Source of the DNA: CAZLKN01 sp964560135
Lineage (GTDB): Bacteria > Actinomycetota > JAICYB01
Assembly: GCA_964560135.1 (NCBI GenBank)
Contig: CAZLKN010000046.1
Span: 1-23,585 of the forward strand
Reading direction: 5' to 3'
DNA length: 23,585 bases
Translations under genes and position numbers: made by a program
Shown: positions 5,348 through 13,200 of the stretch, one piece after another
Layout: every line of letters begins with the position of its first letter
Numbering within the stretch: the stretch's first letter is position 1
Notes under the pieces: model-generated
Told to the model about the DNA's origin: nothing
Seen by the model: the letters and a program-made list of their open reading frames with translations, nothing else
Database searches by the model: none

Positions 5348-8305
5348 ATGCCGCAGGAACACGCGATCGAGCTCGACGGGCGCCAGGAGGGCGTCGTCCA
5401 CCACGACTCCGGGCCCCTGCTCGTCTGCGGCTCGCCGGGCACGGGCAAGACGTCGGTGCTCGTGGAGCGGTGGGTGCGGCTGGCCACCGAGGTCGCGGCC
5501 CCCCACCGGGTGCTGCTGCTCGTCCCCACCCGCGACCGGGCCCTCGCCTTGCGCGACGAGCTCCCGTGGCGCCTCCCCGCGAAGGCTCTCGTGGAGATCC
5601 CCGTCCACACCTGGTACGCCCTCGCCTACCACCTGGTCACCCGGTACCACCGCCGGCTCGGCTACGCGGAGCCGCCGGTGCGCCTCACCAACGCCGAGCA
5701 GTGGTCGGTGGTCCGCGACCTGCTCGACCGCGACGACCCCGCAACGTGGGGGGACTACGCGGAGACCCTGCACACCGATGCCTTCGTCAACGAGGTCGCC
5801 GACTTCTGCGTCCGGGCCGGGCACCGGGGGATGTCCGACGACGACCTGCGGCAGCTCGCCTCCACCCGTCCCGAGCACGCGGCGGTGGCGGGGTTCGCGA
5901 TCCGCTACCGGGACCATCTCGAGGCGAGCTCGACCCTCGACTACCCGGGTCTGATCCTCCAGGCCCGGCGCCTGCTGGACGACGCCGACGACATCCGCGA
6001 GGCCCTGCACCGCCGGTTCACCCACGTGCTCGTCGACGACGCCCAGGAGCTCGCCCCCGCCCAGCTCCAGCTCCTGCGCCGCCTCAACCTCGACCACCTG
6101 GTCTGCGCCGGCGACCCCGACTCCGCGATCGAGGCCTTCCGGGGGGCCGATCCGGGATGGCTCCAACGCTTTGACGAGGTCGCGCCCGGCCATCAGACGG
6201 TCGTCCTGGAGACATGCCACCGCTACGGCAAGTCAATCGGCGACGTGCCGGCGAAGCTGATCTCCCACTCGCCCGATCCCGGCCCCCATCGCGCCACCAC
6301 CTTCTCCGGACCCGACGACGGCGCCGCGACGCTGCGCTGCTTCGGGACGATGGCCGCCGAGATCGAGGCCGCCGCCCGCACCGTCCGCAGCGCACATCTC
6401 GTGGACGGCGTCCCCTACGACCGGATGGCGATCCTGCTCGCCCAACCGGCCACCTACCTCCACCCCCTCGGACGCATGCTCGGGCAACTCGGGGTGCCCT
6501 ACCGGGTGGACACCGGCGACCGTCCGCTGGCCGAGGAGCCGGCAGTGGGCGCGATCCTCGACCTGTGCCGCGCGGCGCTGGCCCCCGAGCCGGACGAGGA
6601 CCTGCTCAAGCGCGTCCTGGCCTCACCACTGGTGGGGATGCACCCGCACCGGGTCCGGGAGCTCGCCCGCGACGCGGCCATGCGCAAGGGCACCACCTTC
6701 ACCGCCGCCCTGGAGGCCGAGGAGTCCCCCGAAGCCGGCGAGTTCCGCAGGCTGCGCGACACGGCCGCCGCCGAACCCGACGAGCCCGCCGACACCTCGT
6801 TCCTGCGCGTCTTCGAAGCCTCGCGGTGGTGCGCCGAGCTCGCCGCCACCCGGAGGACCGACCCCGACGCCGCCCACCAGCTCGAGGCCCTGGTAGCGCT
6901 CGGGCGGGCCCTGGCCCACTTCGTGGAGCGGCGTCCCGGCGGCACGATGGCGACCTACCTCGAGACCTCGGCGCAGGCCGGATTCGCCGCCGAGCGGTGG
7001 ACGCCGTCCCGGCGGCCCCGCGGGGTGCACGTGCTGTCGCTGCACGCGTCCAAGGGCCTGGAGTGGGACGTGGTGTGCGTGCTCGGGATCGCGGAGGGAC
7101 ATATCCCTAAGGCCCACAAGGCCCAGGGACTGTTCGACCCGTGGGCGATGGAGCTCGGCTCGGCGGTGGACCGCGCCCAGGCCCAGCTCGCCGAAGAGCG
7201 TCGCACCCTCTACGTGGCACTCACCCGGGCACGGCGGACGCTCGCCGTCTCCACCTCGCCGGGAACACGCCGCGCCGTGCCGTCGCGGTTCCTGGAGGAG
7301 TCGTTCGGTGAGCTGCCGGAGACGATCATCCCGGGGGCCGATCTCGTGCCGCTGACTCTCGGGGAGGCCGCCGCGCGCCTGCGCCGTACCCTGGCCGAGC
7401 CCGACGAGGGTGAAGCGGAGAAGGCCGCGGCCGCGTCCGCGCTGGCCGGGCTCCCCGGCATCGAGCCGGGGAGCTGGTGGTGGCGGCGCACCTGGACACC
7501 GGGAGCCCGGCTGCGGCCGGACGGCAAGCTCGTCACGTCCTACTCGCGGATCTCCCGGTACGACGAGTGTCCGCTGCGCTACGTGCTGGAGTCGGTGCTC
7601 GGGCTCGATCCGCAGTCGACCTACCAGATGAAGTTCGGGTCGCTCGTCCACCGGATCTTCGAACGGGCCGACCCGGCCGCCGACGACATCACCACGCTGA
7701 AGCAGGCGATCGAGGAGTACAAGCGGGAGTTCGTCGAGCACCACAAGGACGACTACCCCAACGTCGTGTTCGCGCGCACCTACTACACCTTCGGCGTCCA
7801 GTGCATCAAGCGCTGGTGGGGCACCGAACGCGAGGCCGGTCGGACCGTGGCCGTCGAGTACGCCTTCGACAACCTCGAGCTCGACGGCCACACGATCCGC
7901 GGACGGATCGACCGCGTGGCGCGCAACCAGAAAGGCCTGGTGCTGTCGGATTACAAGACCTCGCGGAGCCCCATCGAGTGGGAGAAGGCCAAGGAGTCGC
8001 TCCAGCTCGCGATCTACTACCTGGCGGCCAAGACCTACCCCGACCTCCAGGAGCATGGCGAGCCCGCGGTGATGCAGCTCATCTACCCGGGACTCGAGTA
8101 CCGCAGCCGCCACGACGACAGCGTCGGGTGCGCGAAGCGCTTCCAGAAGCCCGAGGAGGCCGAGCAGGCGATCGTGCGGCTGCGGACGATCCTCGACCGG
8201 GCCGCGGGCGAGGACTTCGCCCCCGACCCGGAGGCCGACTGCCGTTGGTGCCGGATGAAGCCCCTCTGCCCCCGATGGTCGGAGGGCAAGGAGATCCCGC
8301 GCTGA
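5348..8305 (+). CDS. adnA: AdnA-like UvrD-family helicase / RecB-type nuclease subunit with Fe-S cysteines
   Basis: This 985-residue protein combines a superfamily 1A helicase with a C-terminal PD-(D/E)XK nuclease, the architecture of AdnAB and AddAB, which resect double-strand breaks for recombination. Helicase motifs: Walker A GSPGTGKT (28-35), motif II DDAQ (230-233), motif III GDPDSAIEAFRGAD, a motif V region HVLSLHASKGLEWDVV, and motif VI EERRTLYVALTRAR. Nuclease motifs: His768, Asp855 in RGRIDRV, and DYK at 868-870. Cys741, Cys965, Cys968 and Cys974 form the split C...C-x2-C-x5-C pattern of AddB-type iron-sulfur nucleases. Motif II has DD where UvrD proteins have DE, which fits the less active motor of a heterodimer. 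The ATG start has AAGGGA upstream. The partner subunit is expected to be the product of 18600-21716. It ends one base from the convergent FG-GAP gene. Confidence 0.85.
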   Translation: MPQEHAIELDGRQEGVVHHDSGPLLVCGSPGTGKTSVLVERWVRLATEVAAPHRVLLLVPTRDRALALRDELPWRLPAKALVEIPVHTWYALAYHLVTRYHRRLGYAEPPVRLTNAEQWSVVRDLLDRDDPATWGDYAETLHTDAFVNEVADFCVRAGHRGMSDDDLRQLASTRPEHAAVAGFAIRYRDHLEASSTLDYPGLILQARRLLDDADDIREALHRRFTHVLVDDAQELAPAQLQLLRRLNLDHLVCAGDPDSAIEAFRGADPGWLQRFDEVAPGHQTVVLETCHRYGKSIGDVPAKLISHSPDPGPHRATTFSGPDDGAATLRCFGTMAAEIEAAARTVRSAHLVDGVPYDRMAILLAQPATYLHPLGRMLGQLGVPYRVDTGDRPLAEEPAVGAILDLCRAALAPEPDEDLLKRVLASPLVGMHPHRVRELARDAAMRKGTTFTAALEAEESPEAGEFRRLRDTAAAEPDEPADTSFLRVFEASRWCAELAATRRTDPDAAHQLEALVALGRALAHFVERRPGGTMATYLETSAQAGFAAERWTPSRRPRGVHVLSLHASKGLEWDVVCVLGIAEGHIPKAHKAQGLFDPWAMELGSAVDRAQAQLAEERRTLYVALTRARRTLAVSTSPGTRRAVPSRFLEESFGELPETIIPGADLVPLTLGEAAARLRRTLAEPDEGEAEKAAAASALAGLPGIEPGSWWWRRTWTPGARLRPDGKLVTSYSRISRYDECPLRYVLESVLGLDPQSTYQMKFGSLVHRIFERADPAADDITTLKQAIEEYKREFVEHHKDDYPNVVFARTYYTFGVQCIKRWWGTEREAGRTVAVEYAFDNLELDGHTIRGRIDRVARNQKGLVLSDYKTSRSPIEWEKAKESLQLAIYYLAAKTYPDLQEHGEPAVMQLIYPGLEYRSRHDDSVGCAKRFQKPEEAEQAIVRLRTILDRAAGEDFAPDPEADCRWCRMKPLCPRWSEGKEIPR

Positions 8306-8306
8306 G

Positions 8307-10052
8307 CTACGGGACGGTCCACATCCGGCCCTCCGGCCCGAAGGCCGCGGCCGAGCCGCGCATGTCCTCCTCGACGAACTCGAGCTGCCTGGCGACGATG
8401 TCCGCCACGCCGTTGCCGCTCAGGTCGTCCCCGTAGAACCCGCTGATCATCCGGCCAGGCTCCCGGACCGCCGTCCACAGCAGTGTCAGGGCGAAGCCCG
8501 TGCGCACCTCGACGCCGTCCGGAGCAGTGTGGCCGACGTCCTCGATCCCGTCCCCGTCCGCGTCGGCGCCGATCGGAAGCGGCAGTCCCTCACCGGGTTC
8601 GAGCAGACGGCTCCAGATCTGGCTCCCGTCGGAACCGTCGAGCATCCGTACGGTGACCTCAACCCCTGCGCCGAACACGATCTCGGCCAGGAGCGGGTCC
8701 CAGAGGCCGTCGCCGTTCACGTCGCCAAAGCAGTAGCACAGCTCCACCCAGGCGACGTCGGGGGCCAAGTAGTCCACCGGCCCCCAGATCTCCTCTCCTG
8801 TGCCGCCGGACCAGGCGGTCACCCGCGTCCCACCGAAGTTCGTCTCGAGCTGGATCAGGTCGCTGCCCCCGTCACCGTCGATGTCGCCGGCGACCTCGAC
8901 GAGCCCGTTGTGCGGCAGCCTCCAGAGCTCCTCGCCGGTCGTCCCCTCGTGGGCGATCCGGGAGGGCCCGCCGTCGTGGAAGGTCACCAGCGTCAGGTCG
9001 GGGGTTCCGGTGCCGTCGAGATCGGTGGCGGACATCACGGCCTGGCCGCTTTCGAACGGCCGGACCCACCACGGCGTCCCGGCGACCGACTGGGCGGAGA
9101 GCAGGCCGGTGTCCCAAGAATGCCCGGAGAGCACGAAGGCGTCGGCGAGGCCGTCCCCGGAGACATCGTCGACCGGTATGGCCCACGGGAAGGCGTCGAC
9201 GCCCGCCGCGACGACGCGGCCCACCTCGAGCCCCGTCGTGCTCTCGAGGGTGCGGCCCACGAAGACATCTGCGGTGATCCTGACGTCGCCCTGCTCCGCG
9301 CGATCGACGAACACGCCGTTCAACGTACCCACCCAGACCTCCGGTCGCCCGTCGCCGGTGGCGTCGGGCATGACGCGCAGGCTCGAGACGAACTGGAGGT
9401 CGTGGCCGTAGCCGCCGAGGTCGCTCCAGTGCCGCGAGTCGGATCCGTCGAGCCGCGCCGACCAGATGGCGGTGCCGTCGGCGCCGTTGAGCAGCGAGAT
9501 CGTCTCGGTGAGCAGCCGGACCCCGGAGGCCACCGGCGTCCACTCGTCGGTGAGGGCCAGGACCTCGGACACACCGTCCCCGTCGATGTCGGTGGGCACG
9601 GCGAGGCCGACGTCCGGCACCGACCACAGGGCGCGTCCATCGGCACCGCTGCGCGCGGTCAGCGTCGAGCCCACCTCGTAGACGGTCTCCACGGTCAGCA
9701 CGTCCAGGCGTCCGTCGCCGTCCAGGTCGCCGGCGCGGGAAGGGGACACCGAGTGCGGTGCCTGTGCATCGGCCTCCTCGGCGAGGACCTCCGCCCGCAG
9801 CGACAGGAACTCCTCGCGGGTGAGCGGTGTCCCGCGAGCACCGGCAAGCTCGGCGAGGGCGGGCGTTCCGGACGCCTGCCATTCCGCCGGCATCTGCGAG
9901 GTGAGGTGCTCCCGCATCGCGGAGGGCCCGTCGGCGGACTGCCCTCCGGCGGCACCGACGGGAGCCGGGGCGCGCCCCTCGATTGCACTCGCCGGCCCTG
10001 CCACCAACAGCAGCAAGGCGCAGACCCAAGCAGCGATCCGGAACTTCGACAT
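8307..10052 (-). CDS. Secreted FG-GAP/PQQ-like beta-propeller protein (paralogue 1)
   Basis: The 581-residue protein has a signal peptide cleaved after ASA (residue 23). Nine calcium-loop motifs of the FG-GAP/VCBS type follow, starting near residues 109, 155, 230, 296, 344, 390, 444, 497 and 543 (for example DLDGDGRLD, DIDGDG, DVNGDGLWD, DLSGNGVAD). They alternate with PQQ-like blade ends such as GADGTAIWS, GGTGEEIWG and GSDGSQIWS, which indicates an extracellular beta-propeller. No catalytic domain is visible; a binding or adhesion role is inference. The ATG start has GGGAGGGAG upstream. The gene is divergent from the TrmB-like regulator and has a paralogue on the regulator's other side. Its stop lies one base from that of the convergent helicase gene, so no separate terminator fits between them. 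Confidence 0.85.
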   Translation of the reverse strand: MSKFRIAAWVCALLLLVAGPASAIEGRAPAPVGAAGGQSADGPSAMREHLTSQMPAEWQASGTPALAELAGARGTPLTREEFLSLRAEVLAEEADAQAPHSVSPSRAGDLDGDGRLDVLTVETVYEVGSTLTARSGADGRALWSVPDVGLAVPTDIDGDGVSEVLALTDEWTPVASGVRLLTETISLLNGADGTAIWSARLDGSDSRHWSDLGGYGHDLQFVSSLRVMPDATGDGRPEVWVGTLNGVFVDRAEQGDVRITADVFVGRTLESTTGLEVGRVVAAGVDAFPWAIPVDDVSGDGLADAFVLSGHSWDTGLLSAQSVAGTPWWVRPFESGQAVMSATDLDGTGTPDLTLVTFHDGGPSRIAHEGTTGEELWRLPHNGLVEVAGDIDGDGGSDLIQLETNFGGTRVTAWSGGTGEEIWGPVDYLAPDVAWVELCYCFGDVNGDGLWDPLLAEIVFGAGVEVTVRMLDGSDGSQIWSRLLEPGEGLPLPIGADADGDGIEDVGHTAPDGVEVRTGFALTLLWTAVREPGRMISGFYGDDLSGNGVADIVARQLEFVEEDMRGSAAAFGPEGRMWTVP

Positions 10053-10189
10053 GTGCTCCCTCCCGCGATGGACGTCGCCGTCTGTTTGTTCCTCGGCTCA
10101 TGGTTCGTCGCCGCACCCCGCCGCCCTGCCGCAGTAGGCGTCGTGTTAGCGTCATGTCCCAAACTGGCCAACTCGCAGGGGAGGAAACG
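10053..10189. promoter_or_regulatory. Divergent intergenic region, FG-GAP gene 1 / regulator
   Basis: These 137 bases should carry promoters for both the FG-GAP gene (-) and the regulator (+). On the minus strand TTGGCC, 17 bases, TAACAC is a possible promoter. On the plus strand AGGGGAGG lies 5 bases before GTG 10190 and favours that start over an ATG at 10154, which has no ribosome-binding site. I found no clear operator palindrome here. Confidence 0.35.
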
Positions 10190-11215
10190 GTGGACGACCT
10201 GGAGCGCGCCTTCGAAACCCTCGGGATCACGCCCCTGGAGGAACGGGTCTACGAAGTGCTGATGGACGGGCCGCGCGCCACCCTTGGGGAGCTGTCGAAG
10301 CTCGTGCAGGTACCGAGGAGCCAGGTGCAGCGCGCGCTCAACCAACTGCGTGGCAAGGGACTGGTGACCGAGACGGCGACGCGGCCCCGCGAGTACGTGG
10401 CCGCTCCGCCCGAAGCCGCCGTGGAGGTCCTCGTCCTCCGGAAGGAAGAGGAGCTGCACCACGTCGTCCACGGCAGGGAGCAGGAGCTCCACCGCGCCCG
10501 TCTGGCCGCCGCACGGCTCGGCGAACGGCACCGGGCGGGACTCGAGAAGCTCCGCACGGGCGACCTGCTGGAGATGCTCGCGGGCCCGGAAGCGAGCGCG
10601 CAGCGCTTCCAGCAGCTCTTGAAGGCGGCCCGCGAGGAGATGCTGATCATCGACCGGCCCCCGTACGCGGCGGAGCTCGACGTGGAGGCCGAGCTGCGTT
10701 CGGACCGGGAGCTGCTCGACCGCGGCATCAAGGTCCGGTCCATCTACTCCGACGAGGCCCTGGAGATCCCCGGACGGTTGGCGATCATCCAGCAGGGGCT
10801 GGGGGCGGCCGGCGGCGTGCGCGTGCTTCCGGACGTCCCCACCAAGCTCGTCATCATCGACCGGAAGGTCGGGCTGATCCCGCTGAACCTCCAGCAGTTC
10901 GGCATCCAGGACGCCGTCGTCGTCCACGCGTCATTCCTGCTGCACGCCCTCACCCTGCTCTTCGAGTCGTTGTGGGAGATGGCGGTACCCCTCGCTTCCC
11001 TCGAAAGCACCGAGGACGAGGCCGAGCACGTAACCCGCGACGAGATGCTCGCCCTCCTGGCGGCAGGACTGAAGGATGAGAGCGTCGCCCGGGTCCTGCG
11101 GGTGTCCCGCCGGACGGTCACCCGCAGGATGCGGGAGCTGATGGAGGAGCTGGGGGCCAAGACGCGGTTCCAGGCCGGCATCCTCGCCGAACGCCGGCTG
11201 CGCGTCGGCGAGTAG
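10190..11215 (+). CDS. TrmB-type / LuxR-type two-HTH transcriptional regulator
   Basis: The 341-residue protein has a TrmB/MarR-like winged helix at about 9-60 (TPLEERVYEVL, then LVQVPRSQVQRALNQLRGKG). A charged coiled region and a middle domain follow, with EEMLIIDRP and IKVRSIYSDEAL as seen in phospholipase-D-like effector domains. A LuxR-type helix-turn-helix closes the protein at about 284-338 (VARVLRVSRRTVTRRMREL). This two-HTH layout is frequent in actinobacteria. The middle domain may sense a small molecule, but the ligand is unknown. The GTG start is chosen for its ribosome-binding site and because family members begin just before the first HTH. It is flanked by two FG-GAP genes of opposite orientation and is the natural candidate to control one or both. 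Confidence 0.82.
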   Translation: MDDLERAFETLGITPLEERVYEVLMDGPRATLGELSKLVQVPRSQVQRALNQLRGKGLVTETATRPREYVAAPPEAAVEVLVLRKEEELHHVVHGREQELHRARLAAARLGERHRAGLEKLRTGDLLEMLAGPEASAQRFQQLLKAAREEMLIIDRPPYAAELDVEAELRSDRELLDRGIKVRSIYSDEALEIPGRLAIIQQGLGAAGGVRVLPDVPTKLVIIDRKVGLIPLNLQQFGIQDAVVVHASFLLHALTLLFESLWEMAVPLASLESTEDEAEHVTRDEMLALLAAGLKDESVARVLRVSRRTVTRRMRELMEELGAKTRFQAGILAERRLRVGE

Positions 11216-11221
11216 CTTGAG

Positions 11222-13075
11222 CTACAGGGGGACCGACTCCGGGGGTGCGTCCCACAGCAGCTCGCCGGTCGGCCCGTCGACGGCGTCGACCCAGGTCTTC
11301 GGCGTGACCGCCGTGGCCCCCAGCGGGATGCCGCCGCCGTCGTCCTCCTCTTCGGTGATGACGAGGAACAGGACGTCGTCCGCGCCGGAACCCCCGAGGT
11401 CGTGGCCCACCCGCCCGCGGACGAACGCCGACCCGTCGTAGTTGCGGCTCCAGACCTCGTCGCCGTTCGCGCCGGTGAGGGCGGCGTAGTCCCACAGCCC
11501 GTCCGCGGCCTTGTTGCGGATCTGGAAGACGTCGTCCCGGCCGTCGCCGGTGAGATCCCCGCCGCCGGTGCCCGCGAGATCCTCGCCGAACCGCGACCAG
11601 TGGATCTGGCCCGTCGCGCCGCTGATCACGTGGATGTCGCCGGTGTCCTGCCCGAGGAAGGGACCGGTGGCCGAGTTGATGACGGTGTCGAGCACGCCGT
11701 CGCCGTCCATGTCTCCGGCGACCGGAGAGAATCCGGTGCTGACGTAGCCGTCGGTCGGCAGGGTCCGCGGGATGATCTTCGTGTCGTAGATGGCCGCCCC
11801 GGTGTCGCCGCGCAGCGCGAGGGAGTGCACTCGGATCTCGCGGTCGGGCCCGTGCGCGGTGTCGAGCATCAGGACGTCGTGGCCGGCGACGCCGTCGATG
11901 TCGCCGGGCACCTCCACGCCGTACAGCGGATCGTCATGGACCCACAGCTCGGAGCCGTCGGCTCCCGACCGGGCACCCAGCGTGTCGGTCTGGCGGACCA
12001 GGACGTCGGCCAGCCCGTCGCCGTCGAGGTCGGGGACGGGAACGCCGACGGCCTGCCCGTCGTTGGCCGCGGTCCACAGGAGCGCGCCCGTCCGGCCCTC
12101 GAGGGCCGAGATGGTGGTGACCACGGCCCGGCCCGCCGGGCTCGTGGGGGTGGAATGGATCTGGCTGGCCACGCTGTCCGCGAGGCCGTCGCCGGACAGG
12201 TCCCCGCCCGGCAGCACGACGGTCGTGCCCGCCGCGGGCAGCGCCGCCGTGGAGACGGGAAGGCCCGTCGCCCCCGAGAGCAGCGAGAAACGCCCGAGCG
12301 CGCTGCCGGCCGAGTACGGCGTCAGGGCGTTCTCCTCGCCGGCCCATGCGGATGCGCCGTCGATCTCGTTCAACCACACGTCCGCGCCGCCGTCACCGTC
12401 GGCGTCGGGGCCGACGACCGGAACCACCGCGGCGGACACGCCGCCGGCCGCACCGACGACGTGGCCGGCACCGCCGGCCTGCTGACCGGCGGTGGCGCCG
12501 GTGATCGTCCGTTCCCATGCGACGGTGCCGTCGGCGCCGCGCACGGCCCACAGGCGCCAGGTCGTCGTGTCGTCGTCGTTGCGGGTCGCGGTCTGGAAGA
12601 GGACGTCGGTCAGGCCGTCGCCGGTGAGGTCCACATCGAGGGTCCAGCGGATCAGATCACCCTGCACGACGGTGCTCCAGAGGCTGAGCCCGTGGGGCGG
12701 CGAGATCACCTCGAAGCGCAGGCTCGGGTCGCGGCCCGACGGCTGGTGGACGACGAACACCTCGGAGAGACCGTCGCCGGTGGCGTCGCCCTGGAGGAAG
12801 GCGGTGGCGTACCCCGACCAGCCCGAGGTCGCCGAGATGCCGAGGCTCATGGGGGCCAGCTCGAGCACGGCCTCCTGGATCTCGACGACGTCGGCGTCGC
12901 GGAGACCCGCCCTGAACCGGTCGAGGCCGAGCGGACGGCGTTCCACACCGTCGTCGGTGACCCGCACCAGGGGACCGGGCAGGAACTCAGCCTCGCGGGA
13001 CTCTGCGGCGGCGGCGGTGCCGCCGGTCGGGACCAGCGCGGTGACGAGCGCCAGAGCAAGGATCCAGCGGTGCAT
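11222..13075 (-). CDS. Secreted FG-GAP/PQQ-like beta-propeller protein (paralogue 2)
   Basis: The 617-residue protein has a signal peptide (cleavage near TAAAA, about residue 23). It carries a series of FG-GAP calcium loops: DATGDGLSE, DLTGDGLTD, DADGDGGAD, DLSGDGLAD, DLDGDGLAD, DMDGDGVLD and DLTGDGRDD, plus degenerate copies DIDGVAGHD and DLGGSGADD. These alternate with blade ends such as GADGTVAWE, GRTGALLWT, GADGSELWV and GANGDEVWS. The plan matches the protein at 8307-10052, so the two are paralogues. The start is placed at the ATG directly before the signal peptide, with GGGGG upstream; a 35-residue extension in frame is unlikely. Its stop is six bases from the stop of the convergent regulator gene. 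Function beyond extracellular binding cannot be inferred. Confidence 0.83.
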   Translation of the reverse strand: MHRWILALALVTALVPTGGTAAAAESREAEFLPGPLVRVTDDGVERRPLGLDRFRAGLRDADVVEIQEAVLELAPMSLGISATSGWSGYATAFLQGDATGDGLSEVFVVHQPSGRDPSLRFEVISPPHGLSLWSTVVQGDLIRWTLDVDLTGDGLTDVLFQTATRNDDDTTTWRLWAVRGADGTVAWERTITGATAGQQAGGAGHVVGAAGGVSAAVVPVVGPDADGDGGADVWLNEIDGASAWAGEENALTPYSAGSALGRFSLLSGATGLPVSTAALPAAGTTVVLPGGDLSGDGLADSVASQIHSTPTSPAGRAVVTTISALEGRTGALLWTAANDGQAVGVPVPDLDGDGLADVLVRQTDTLGARSGADGSELWVHDDPLYGVEVPGDIDGVAGHDVLMLDTAHGPDREIRVHSLALRGDTGAAIYDTKIIPRTLPTDGYVSTGFSPVAGDMDGDGVLDTVINSATGPFLGQDTGDIHVISGATGQIHWSRFGEDLAGTGGGDLTGDGRDDVFQIRNKAADGLWDYAALTGANGDEVWSRNYDGSAFVRGRVGHDLGGSGADDVLFLVITEEEDDGGGIPLGATAVTPKTWVDAVDGPTGELLWDAPPESVPL

Positions 13076-13100
13076 GAGCAACCCCCATGAGTTCGCGATC

Positions 13101-13115
13101 GTGGTCGCAGACCAC
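13101..13115. promoter_or_regulatory. Inverted repeat upstream of FG-GAP gene 2 (candidate operator)
   Basis: GTGGTC-GCA-GACCAC is a perfect 6-3-6 inverted repeat, 26 bases upstream of the FG-GAP start on its coding strand. It could be an operator. I did not find the same palindrome before the other FG-GAP gene, so assigning it to the neighbouring regulator is speculative. Confidence 0.35.
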
Positions 13116-13155
13116 GTTCGCCGTGGGGACCGTGCATCCCTGCCCGCCGGGGTGT

Positions 13156-13184
13156 GTGGGTGGGGCCCGGCCGGTCCCACCCAC
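13156..13184 (-). terminator. Hairpin terminator after the secreted hydrolase gene
   Basis: GTGGGTGGG and CCCACCCAC form a perfect 9-bp stem with an 11-base GC-rich loop, 16 bases past the hydrolase stop on the minus strand. There is no T tract, as for other hairpins here. It separates the hydrolase gene from the FG-GAP gene on the same strand. Confidence 0.6.
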
Positions 13185-13200
13185 TGTGGATTGACCCCGG

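Noticed and set aside
10154..10189. ATG 10154 as start of the TrmB/LuxR-type regulator
   Set aside because: No ribosome-binding site or convincing leaderless promoter; GTG 10190 has AGGGGAGG at good spacing and gives the usual family N terminus. A leaderless start at 10154 cannot be fully excluded.
8529..10262. 577-codon plus-strand frame opposite FG-GAP gene 1
   Set aside because: The minus-strand frame has a signal peptide and nine calcium loops; the plus-strand translation is low-complexity and made of reversed repeats.
11402..13090. 562-codon plus-strand frame opposite FG-GAP gene 2
   Set aside because: It is a mirror of the FG-GAP repeats on the other strand, with no start context or domain.
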